Shown here one piece after another: positions 1 to 5,291 of a stretch of DNA of 7,312 bases. Below the pieces are notes generated by a model, which made no database searches, was not told the origin of the DNA, and was given only the letters and a program-made list of their open reading frames with translations. Position numbers and translations under genes: made by a program. Every line of letters starts with the position of its first letter. Position 1 is the stretch's first letter. Where the stretch lies: positions 1-7,312 of the forward strand of contig CAYTCZ010000166.1 of assembly GCA_964436315.1 (NCBI GenBank), given 5' to 3'. The DNA comes from CAYTCZ01 sp964436315. Its GTDB lineage: Bacteria; Actinomycetota; Thermoleophilia; Gaiellales; Gaiellaceae.

Positions 1-86
1 TTGATCAGCCTTCTGCCCGCGGCAAAAGGTTGTGCGACGGCTTGCAGCCGGCGAGGCGGTGCGCGTCATCACCGGGGAGACCACTG
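1..86 (+). other. Left edge, possible 3' tail of an upstream gene
   Basis: No gene can be supported here. Frame 1 is open from the window edge and stops at a TGA at 85-87, which shares one base with the ATG of the next gene (TGATG). That is the arrangement expected for the end of an upstream co-transcribed gene. However, the other two forward frames are also open (except a TGA at 2-4), third-position GC does not discriminate between them, and the translated tail shows no recognisable motif. Confidence 0.2.
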
Positions 87-1190
87 ATGCAGGATGTCGG
101 AGTCGGTCTCGTCGGCTCAGGCTTCGTGGCGGAGATCCACGCCGAGGCCTTCAAGCACGTCCCGAGAGCCGCGCTTCTCGGCGTCTCCTCACCGACGGAG
201 GCAAACGTCCGGGCGTTCGGTGAGAAACACGGCATCCCAAACTCGTACGTCGATCATCGAGAGCTGTTCGAGAACACCGACATCGACGTCGTTTGTATCG
301 GCGCGCCCAACGACCGCCATTGCGAGATCGTGGTAGACGCGGCTCGGGCCGGCAAGCATGTGATCTGCGAAAAGCCGATGGCTCGCACCCTTGCCGAAGG
401 CGACGAGATGCTCGCTGCGTGCAGCGCTGCCGGCGTTTTGCTCATGTATGCCGAGGAACTCTGTTTTGCTCCGAAGTACGTTCGCGCCAAGCAACTCGTC
501 GACGAGGGTGCGCTTGGCAGCGTCTACCTGGTCAAGCATGGAGAGCAGCACTTCGGTCCCCACACCGACTGGTTCTGGGACGTCGACCGGTCGGGGGGCG
601 GGGTCTTGATGGACATGGGCTGTCACGGAATCGAGTTCTGCCGCTGGATCTACGACAAGCCGAAAGCTCTCTCGGTCACAGCGGAACTCGGCACTTTCGT
701 CCACGGCGCTCGGACGCGGGGCGACGATCATGCGGTGACGACGATTCGGTTCGAGGGCGATCGAATTGGCCTGATCGAAAACAGCTGGGCTCGTCTGGGT
801 GGTATGGACGATCGGATGGAAATCCAGGGGTCGAAGGGACTGACCTCGGCGGACCTACTCCGCGGCTCTTCTCTCCAGACGTTTAGCGAAATCGGATACG
901 GCTACGCCGTCGAGAAAGCGCCCGACACGCAGGGATGGACCTTCACCATGTTCGAGGAGATCTGGAACTACGGGTTCCCGCAGGAGATGCGCCACTTCAT
1001 CGACTGTCTCGTCGACGACGAACCCCCGCGCGAAACTGGTGAGGACGGTCGGGTCGTGCTCGAACTCATCTACGCTGCGTATCTTGCGGCCGGTACGGGT
1101 GCTCGGGTCGATCTCCCGTTGGAGCTCTCTGTCGAGGCCGCACAGCAATCGCCGATCAACTGCTGGTTATCGCCGAAGCTCGAGGGCTGA
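87..1190 (+). CDS. Gfo/Idh/MocA-family NAD(P)-dependent oxidoreductase
   Basis: 367-aa cytoplasmic dehydrogenase of the glucose-fructose oxidoreductase / inositol dehydrogenase / MocA family. These enzymes oxidise or reduce a hydroxyl of a sugar, inositol or related polyol with a bound nicotinamide cofactor. The N-terminal Rossmann fold is seen in GLVGSGFVAEIHAEAF (residues 7-22). The signature lysine motif EKP is at 95-97 (ICEKPMARTLAEG), and the C-terminal domain carries GGGVLMDMGCHGIE, with the usual His at 180. The length is normal for the family. The ATG at 87 is chosen because GGGGAG at 74-79 is well spaced from it and because the Rossmann strand begins a few residues later; a TTG at 30 would add 19 unrelated residues. 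The substrate cannot be told from sequence. The gene converges on the leftward lipoprotein gene, 37 bp away. Confidence 0.93.
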   Translation: MQDVGVGLVGSGFVAEIHAEAFKHVPRAALLGVSSPTEANVRAFGEKHGIPNSYVDHRELFENTDIDVVCIGAPNDRHCEIVVDAARAGKHVICEKPMARTLAEGDEMLAACSAAGVLLMYAEELCFAPKYVRAKQLVDEGALGSVYLVKHGEQHFGPHTDWFWDVDRSGGGVLMDMGCHGIEFCRWIYDKPKALSVTAELGTFVHGARTRGDDHAVTTIRFEGDRIGLIENSWARLGGMDDRMEIQGSKGLTSADLLRGSSLQTFSEIGYGYAVEKAPDTQGWTFTMFEEIWNYGFPQEMRHFIDCLVDDEPPRETGEDGRVVLELIYAAYLAAGTGARVDLPLELSVEAAQQSPINCWLSPKLEG

Positions 1191-1222
1191 TCTCTGCGCC
1201 GCGTCATCCAGTAGAGCGTCGC

Positions 1223-1238
1223 GCGAGCTACTGCTCGC
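1223..1238. terminator. Hairpin between convergent genes, possible terminator
   Basis: A perfect 6-bp GC-rich inverted repeat, GCGAGC-TACT-GCTCGC, lies where two genes converge and covers the stop codon of the leftward lipoprotein gene. The placement suits a bidirectional terminator. There is no T-tract on either side, so a classical intrinsic terminator is not shown. Confidence 0.25.
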
Positions 1239-1602
1239 CGCTGTTCTCTCCATCGCGGAGCGCATCGAGAGCTCTCGCGCACGCTTCCTGGATTGGTCCG
1301 GCGACCGTGTCCCCGAGCCGATCTACCGCTGAACTACAAGCTGTTTCCACGAGGTCCGCGGCTTGTTTGCGTCGTGCGCCGAGTTCCTCGTCGATCGGGA
1401 TGTCGGCAAGAACTCCCTCCAGCAGCTCCAGCAGCTCGGCATAGTCGCTCGCGGCGCCAGCCTCGACCTCGTCGACGCGCTCCTCGAGTTCGTTGACGCG
1501 TTCTTCGAGGAGTCGGACATCCTCCTCGCTGGCACCACCGCCGCAACCCGCGACGGCGACGAGTCCGAGCACCATGAGCGAAAGAGCGATCCAGCGCACC
1601 AT
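1228..1602 (-). CDS. Predicted lipoprotein with N-terminal coiled coil
   Basis: 124-aa protein with a lipoprotein signal peptide. A short hydrophobic stretch (residues 5-18) ends in the lipobox VAGC with Cys20 as the lipidation site, so the mature protein should be anchored on the outer face of the cytoplasmic membrane. After a glycine linker, residues about 25-60 are rich in Glu, Leu and Val with heptad spacing (LLEERVNELEERVDEVE), which looks like a coiled coil. The C-terminal half contains two further cysteines and is probably helical. I recognise no family. The start is ambiguous by one codon: GGGGAGG (1610-1604) lies only 1-2 nt before the ATG at 1602 but about 4-5 nt before the adjacent in-frame GTG at 1599, so GTG may be the real start. 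It follows the small membrane-protein gene by 55 bp on the same strand and may share its transcript. Confidence 0.75.
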   Translation of the reverse strand: MVRWIALSLMVLGLVAVAGCGGGASEEDVRLLEERVNELEERVDEVEAGAASDYAELLELLEGVLADIPIDEELGARRKQAADLVETACSSAVDRLGDTVAGPIQEACARALDALRDGENSGEQ

Positions 1603-1657
1603 GCCTCCCCGCCCGAAGGGTAGCCAGCTCGCCGAAGGGCGTGGAGCAGTTGTCGCG

Positions 1658-1936
1658 TTAGCTCGGATCGTACCGCCGACCGGGGCGGTCACCCGGGGGC
1701 GCCTCCGGCAGCGCCGCGATCTCCCTGAGCGACTTCATCACTTGCGTGGCCTCGGCGAAGCTCTCGACGGTGATCCACGTCCCGGCCTCGGAGACGACGT
1801 GAATCCTTGTCGGATCCGAGCCATTGGTCCGTACAGCCGACCGAGTGAAGTGCCGGTACAGCGCTGCTCCCGAGAGGGCACCGACTCCAGCAAGGGCTGC
1901 CCATGACCAATGCGGAACGACTCGTGCAGGAAGCAT
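1658..1936 (-). CDS. Small single-TM membrane protein, unknown function
   Basis: 92-aa protein that I do not recognise. Residues about 9-27 (SWAALAGVGALSGAALYRH) form one plausible transmembrane helix, followed by a basic stretch that would suit a cytoplasmic side. The soluble part (IHVVSEAGTWITVESFAEATQVMKS region) looks like a small folded alpha/beta segment, and the tail is rich in Pro, Arg and Asp. I chose the ATG at 1936. A TTG at 1945 would add three residues, and neither has a visible Shine-Dalgarno sequence, so the start is soft. The gene lies 86 bp downstream of the M50 protease gene and 55 bp upstream of the lipoprotein gene, all on the minus strand. The alternative frames here give Arg/Pro/Ser-rich translations typical of non-coding frames. 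Confidence 0.6.
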   Translation of the reverse strand: MLPARVVPHWSWAALAGVGALSGAALYRHFTRSAVRTNGSDPTRIHVVSEAGTWITVESFAEATQVMKSLREIAALPEAPPGDRPGRRYDPS

Positions 1937-2022
1937 TTGTTGCAAACATCGGCGGAAACGCTGCGAGCTTGAGGCCCGGTGCCTCTTGCGCCTTGATCCG
2001 GGTGGAACACGCCGCCTACCGA

Positions 2023-3135
2023 CTACGCGCGCTGCTCGCGCATCCGCATGATGCGCACGACATCTGTGGCCGAGAGGAGGCCCACCAAACGATCGCCCTC
2101 GATCACGAGGGCCCGCTGAAGCTCGCTCGCGCCGAGAACGTTGGCGGCCTGGTTCAGCTCGTCATCCTCGGAGACGACCGGAACCTCGTCGCGCAGGAGC
2201 ATCAGATCACCAACGGTCCGGAGGTCCCATTCCCAGCGCGGCACCGAAGCGACACGATCGAGCGGAAGGAGCCCGAGTGCGATTCCGTGTTGGGCAACCG
2301 GATAGGCCGTGTACCTCGTCCCGGCGAGCGCGGTCGAGAGGAACTCGCCGACGGTCGTATCGGGTCGGGTCGTGACGGGATCGCGAACCATCAGGTCTCG
2401 GACCCGGAGGTCCTGTAGCGCGGAGCGTGCTCTCGCTCCTTGGCCCTCGGCTCCGGCTGCCTGGGCGAGGAACCAGCCGATGAAGGCGAGCCAGGCACCG
2501 GTGAAATCTTCCAACGCAATGATTCGGTAGACGCCGTAGACGATGAAGAGGAGTCCAAACGCACGTCCGATCCACGATGCCAGCCGCGTGGACCAGAGAA
2601 AGTCGCGCTTGAAGAACCACAGGGTCGACCGAAGGATGCGACCACCGTCGAGCGGCAGCGCGGGCAGGAGGTTGAAGGCGAGGAGGAACAGGTTGATGTA
2701 GCCGAGCCAGAAGACCACGCCGTCGATCTCCGTCGGTAAACCGAGCTGCCAGGCGACGAGCACGCAGAGTCCCCCGACGACAAGCGTGACGAGAGGGCCT
2801 GCGACCGCGATCCTAAATTCGGCGCCCGCGCTCGGAAATGCGCCTCGGAACTTGGCGACGCCACCGAAGAGCCAGAGCGTGATCCCCTCGATGACCATGC
2901 CCTCTCGACGGGCTTGGAGTGCATGGCCGTATTCGTGGGCAAGAAGCGAAGCGAAGAACAGGACCGCGGCGGCGATCGCCATGATGTAGTACGCCGTTGT
3001 CGAGAGGCCCGGATTCTGGCTCGGAAAGACCTCTTCGGCCCAGAAGTACACGATCAGGCCGAAGACCACCAGCCAGCTCCAGTTGATCCCGAACTGGATG
3101 CCGAAGAAGCGGCCGATTGTCAGGCTGTCCCTCAT
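2023..3135 (-). CDS. M50 site-2-type membrane metalloprotease with two CBS domains
   Basis: 370-aa polytopic zinc protease of the site-2 protease / SpoIVFB type, which cleaves substrates within or next to the membrane. The zinc-binding motif HEYGH is at residues 67-71, and the second conserved motif, NLLPALPLDGGR (155-166), supplies the third metal ligand Asp163. About six hydrophobic helices are visible (roughly 18-33, 48-66, 105-130, 138-160, 190-208 and 213-229). The C-terminus, from about 245 to 367, holds a pair of CBS modules (RVRDLMVRDPVTTRPDTTV and TVGDLMLLRDEVPVVSEDD), which in this family bind adenosine nucleotides and adjust activity. The catalytic motifs are intact. The ATG at 3135 has a GGAGG four bases upstream. 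It begins 27 bp after the 86-aa repeat-protein gene and is probably co-transcribed with it and the selenoprotein gene. Its natural substrate is unknown. Confidence 0.92.
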   Translation of the reverse strand: MRDSLTIGRFFGIQFGINWSWLVVFGLIVYFWAEEVFPSQNPGLSTTAYYIMAIAAAVLFFASLLAHEYGHALQARREGMVIEGITLWLFGGVAKFRGAFPSAGAEFRIAVAGPLVTLVVGGLCVLVAWQLGLPTEIDGVVFWLGYINLFLLAFNLLPALPLDGGRILRSTLWFFKRDFLWSTRLASWIGRAFGLLFIVYGVYRIIALEDFTGAWLAFIGWFLAQAAGAEGQGARARSALQDLRVRDLMVRDPVTTRPDTTVGEFLSTALAGTRYTAYPVAQHGIALGLLPLDRVASVPRWEWDLRTVGDLMLLRDEVPVVSEDDELNQAANVLGASELQRALVIEGDRLVGLLSATDVVRIMRMREQRA

Positions 3136-3162
3136 GCAGCCTCCGGCACTCGGTCTCGGCGC

Positions 3163-3423
3163 CTACCTTGGCGGCGGCCGTCGCCCGTTCTTGAGCACGA
3201 GCGCAAGACGCTGTGCCATCTCTGGCACCTGCTCTTTGGCTGCCCTGGCGACGGTTGGCCCGTGGCGCTGAGCCTGATCCTTCGCCGCGCGGGCGAGCGT
3301 GGGCCCATGCGTCTTCGCCTGCTGGCCCGCGTGTTCAAGCAGCTTCCGTCGCTGTTCGGGTGGGAGTCTGTACCAGGCTTTCCGCGCTGCATTGGCCGCC
3401 CAGATCACTTTCCAGGCCGTCAT
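3163..3423 (-). CDS. 86-aa basic protein with a 15-residue tandem repeat
   Basis: A small, strongly basic protein with no family I can name. Its core contains two successive 15-residue units, HGPTLARAAKDQAQR (39-53) and HGPTVARAAKEQVPE (54-68), differing at a few positions. Each has a Gly-Pro turn followed by an amphipathic helix. There is no signal peptide or clear transmembrane segment, and the tail is RRPPPR. The start is well supported: GAGGAGG (3434-3428) precedes the ATG with a 4-nt spacer, and the ATG overlaps the TGA stop of the upstream selenoprotein gene by 4 nt (ATGA). That indicates translational coupling, and therefore a real gene despite its size. The M50 protease gene begins 27 bp downstream. 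A role as an accessory or adaptor to either neighbour is only a guess. Confidence 0.72.
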   Translation of the reverse strand: MTAWKVIWAANAARKAWYRLPPEQRRKLLEHAGQQAKTHGPTLARAAKDQAQRHGPTVARAAKEQVPEMAQRLALVLKNGRRPPPR

Positions 3424-4052
3424 CGAGCCTCCTCGTTTTCCGTATCGGCAAGCTCTGTGAGTTTCGCAAACGCTTGCTCGAAAAGCTCGTGAGGCTGGGC
3501 TCCGAGCACGAGGAGTCGATTGTCGAGGACAAAAGCGGGAATCGAGCTGATTCCGTGCGCGTGCGCTTCCTGTGTCGATGACGAGATCCGATCGGCGTAG
3601 CGTCGGTCGGCAAGCGTCTCGGCAGCCTCGCTCGCGTCTAGCCCGCTCTCGGAGACGAGACTGAGCAGAACCTCCTCGTCACCGATATTCGCAGCTTCGG
3701 ACCAGTACGCGTCCATGAGCCTCGTGTGCACGCGCTCGTGCAGGCCGTTATCGCGCGCGAGTTCTGTCAGCTCGAGTGCCTTTCGGGTGTTCGGAACGAC
3801 GTCGGGCGGTGGGTTGTAGCGGTAGCCGGATGCCTCAATCATGGTCTGCACGTTTCGCCGGTGCGCCTCGCCGTAACGAGCGTTGAGCTCCTGACGCGGG
3901 ATGCCCTCCTCCGGATACTCGGGATGGAGATCGAAGGGAAGCCACTCGATCGTGGCGCCGTACCGGCGCTCTAGCCACGCGGCCCGCTCGTGACCGACGT
4001 AGCAGAAGGGTCACAAGTAATCACTCCAGATCACAACCGAGTGTTCTTTCAT
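3420..4052 (-). CDS. FrnE/DsbA-family thiol oxidoreductase, candidate selenoprotein (Sec14, UPFC)
   Basis: 210-aa thioredoxin-fold oxidoreductase of the DsbA/FrnE group, which makes, breaks or isomerises disulfides. An in-frame TGA (4013-4011) encodes residue 14. The surrounding sequence reads IWSDYL-TGA-PFCYVG, where family members have a CPFC or CPWC active site, so the TGA replaces the first catalytic Cys while the resolving Cys17 remains. The helical insert (about 60-150) and the C-terminal cis-Pro segment GISSIPAFVLDNRLLVLGA are intact, with no other stop or frameshift. The ATG at 4052 is fixed by an in-frame TAG at 4067-4065. Its SD is weak (GAGA). There is no signal peptide, so the protein is probably cytoplasmic. 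UGA is used as a stop at the gene's own end, which excludes a reassigned code. A start at 3851 (GTG) would lack the active site. A C-to-A error turning TGC into TGA is the main alternative. Confidence 0.88.
3971..4013 (-). promoter_or_regulatory. Sec UGA codon with candidate bacterial SECIS hairpin
   Basis: The UGA is at 4013-4011. Downstream on the same strand, GGUCACG (3995-3989) can pair with CGUGGCU (3979-3973) in seven pairs, two of them G-U. A two-base AG bulge and a C-G/G-C extension then close a GGC loop at 3984-3982. Two more outer pairs form if A3972 is bulged. The loop starts about 26 nt after the UGA and begins with G, which fits my recollection of the bacterial SECIS consensus (loop about 16-37 nt away, a G among its first two bases). 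A competing fold, UACG-U-CGGUC pairing with GGCCG-CGUG, has a single bulged U on its 5' arm, as in E. coli fdhF. Neither fold was evaluated energetically. Confidence 0.55.
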
Positions 4053-4288
4053 ATGTCTCGTAGGCTAGCGCGCCCCGGCCTCGCTGGACGCCGCACGGCT
4101 CTCGCCGAGCAGAGCTCGGCTCCGCCAATGCGGCTAACGACGCTCGGCTGCGAGATCTTGCAGCCTCGACCCCTCGCCGTACCTAACCGTCCCGTCGAGC
4201 GGTCTCGGCTTTGGCTCTCTTGCGAGCCCCGCCCCCAGCGAGCCCGACGCCCGGCCTTGTTGAACCGGGGGCCACCAGACAGCGTTTG
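4053..4288. other. 236-bp intergenic region with several hairpins
   Basis: There is no supported gene between the HDOD stop and the selenoprotein start. It contains several GC-rich inverted repeats. A 7-bp stem with a 3-nt loop lies at 4104-4120 (GCCGAGC/GCTCGGC). A short stem at 4096-4107 shares four bases with it and so excludes it. A 6-bp stem with an 8-nt loop lies at 4146-4165 (GGCTGC/GCAGCC). I looked for a tRNA-Sec-like cloverleaf on both strands and did not find one. No convincing -10/-35 pair was found, although the promoter for the selenoprotein gene should be here if it is not read from the HDOD gene. Confidence 0.45.
4250..4269 (-). terminator. Weak hairpin after the HDOD gene
   Basis: An inverted repeat CCCGG / CCGGG with a 10-nt loop begins about 19 nt after the HDOD stop codon. 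It has only five pairs and no following T-run on the transcribed strand, so it is at most a weak or factor-assisted terminator. Confidence 0.2.
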
Positions 4289-5203
4289 CTAGCTCGAGTG
4301 AACCAGGCTCTTGAGAGCGTGGGCGAAGCGATCGGCTTCTTCGACACCCGAGGGAACCTCGTCTTCGGGTGCGTTCTCCGGGCTCAGAATGAGCGCGAGT
4401 TGAGTGTCAGTTGTGTCGGGATCGATTGCCGCAGTCTCGAGCAGTCCGGTGGGCGGGTCGGTCGGAGCCTCGATTCCGGCTCCGCTCCTTCGTGCGAGGA
4501 GATCAGCGATCTGGATGGTGGCCGCTAGTTGACTCGATGGTTGCAGGCCGTCGTGCTCGCGTATCGCCTCTGTGAGCCAGTCCGGATAGCACCATCGTTC
4601 TGCCAGAAACGCGCCAAATTCCGCGTGTGTGAATCCGAAGAGTTGAACTTCGGTCGGGCCGAGCGGCGTTCCTGCCGCACCAACCTCTGCGAGCAAACGA
4701 AAGCTCACTGGCTCGCACTTCGAGAGGGCCGCGAGACCGACGTTATGGAGCAGGCCAGCGGTGAGCGCCTGATCACGGCTCACGGGTGCCGACGCGATTC
4801 TGCGTCCGATGAGCCCTGTCCGGACCGCATGAAGCTCGAGGCTCCTGCGGGCGTGCACGAGGTTGTCAGGTGGGCCGCTCAGCATGCGTAGCGTCGGCGT
4901 GGCGATCGCGAGGCCCTCGACGAGAGGAAAGCCGAGACAAGATACGGCGATCGAGAGCTCTTCAATCCGTGGTTCGCGAGCTTTCTTTTCGCCGTTGGCG
5001 AGGTTGATCAGGAGCGCCGCGAACGCTGCATCGTCCGCCGCCCGGGTCGCGATCGAGGCCGGTCTCGGTTGCGGTTTTCGGCAGAGCTCGGCTACCTGGG
5101 TCAGGGTTGTCCGATTGCCGTTTGAGGACGTCTCGATCTCAGCGGTCAGCTGCTCCATGCGCACGTGCACGCTTCGGTCATCGGCAAGTGGCACGATTGA
5201 CAT
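4289..5203 (-). CDS. HDOD-domain signalling protein
   Basis: 304-aa protein whose main body is an HDOD domain, a catalytically inactive relative of HD phosphohydrolases found in bacterial signalling and regulatory proteins. Supporting motifs are the N-terminal helical segment with the LINLAN element (65-70) and SIAVSCLGFPLVEGL (84-98). The HD-like core GLLHNVGLAAL (150-160) follows, and then FTHAEFGAFLAERWCYPDWLTEAIREHD (191-218). The core has HN where HD enzymes have HD, consistent with a non-catalytic role. No receiver, GGDEF or EAL domain is attached. The start is uncertain: ATG 5203 gives a complete domain, but no clear Shine-Dalgarno precedes it or the alternative ATG at 5158. The reading frame stays open further upstream but then overlaps the divergent YjeF_N gene. 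What it signals to is unknown. Confidence 0.85.
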   Translation of the reverse strand: MSIVPLADDRSVHVRMEQLTAEIETSSNGNRTTLTQVAELCRKPQPRPASIATRAADDAAFAALLINLANGEKKAREPRIEELSIAVSCLGFPLVEGLAIATPTLRMLSGPPDNLVHARRSLELHAVRTGLIGRRIASAPVSRDQALTAGLLHNVGLAALSKCEPVSFRLLAEVGAAGTPLGPTEVQLFGFTHAEFGAFLAERWCYPDWLTEAIREHDGLQPSSQLAATIQIADLLARRSGAGIEAPTDPPTGLLETAAIDPDTTDTQLALILSPENAPEDEVPSGVEEADRFAHALKSLVHSS

Positions 5204-5291
5204 TAGACAACTCGCGTCGGATGGCCTGACCGGGCAACAGGTGCACCGCTCGGCGTCACCATCTGGCAAATGAAAACAGAAGGAGGGAGCG
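5204..5291. promoter_or_regulatory. Divergent intergenic region, presumed to hold two promoters
   Basis: This 88-bp stretch separates the start codons of the leftward HDOD gene and the rightward YjeF_N gene, so promoters for both should lie in or near it. A perfect AGGAGG at 5281-5286, five bases before the ATG at 5292, is the ribosome binding site of the YjeF_N gene. A consensus-like TTGACA occurs at 5197-5202 on the plus strand, but no matching -10 element follows at normal spacing. Confidence 0.45.

Noticed and set aside
3420..3851. A 143-aa DsbA-like gene starting at the GTG at 3851 (or the ATG at 3842), taken as a truncated protein.
   Set aside because: Continuous, family-like coding sequence runs upstream to 4052, broken only by the TGA at the catalytic Cys position. 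A start at 3851 would remove the whole active site.
4011..4013. TGA read as Trp or Gly under an alternative genetic code.
   Set aside because: TGA terminates the oxidoreductase (1188-1190), the YjeF_N gene (6087-6089) and this gene itself (3422-3420), and Trp is encoded by TGG throughout. The family expects Cys or Sec here.
4053..4288. A tRNA-Sec (selC) gene beside the selenoprotein.
   Set aside because: The hairpins do not assemble into a cloverleaf. No T-arm consensus, UCA anticodon loop or long variable arm in the right order could be found on either strand.
5197..5225. TTGACA at 5197-5202 as the -35 box of the YjeF_N promoter.
   Set aside because: The bases 17 nt downstream do not resemble a -10 element, and the hexamer overlaps the first codons of the HDOD gene.
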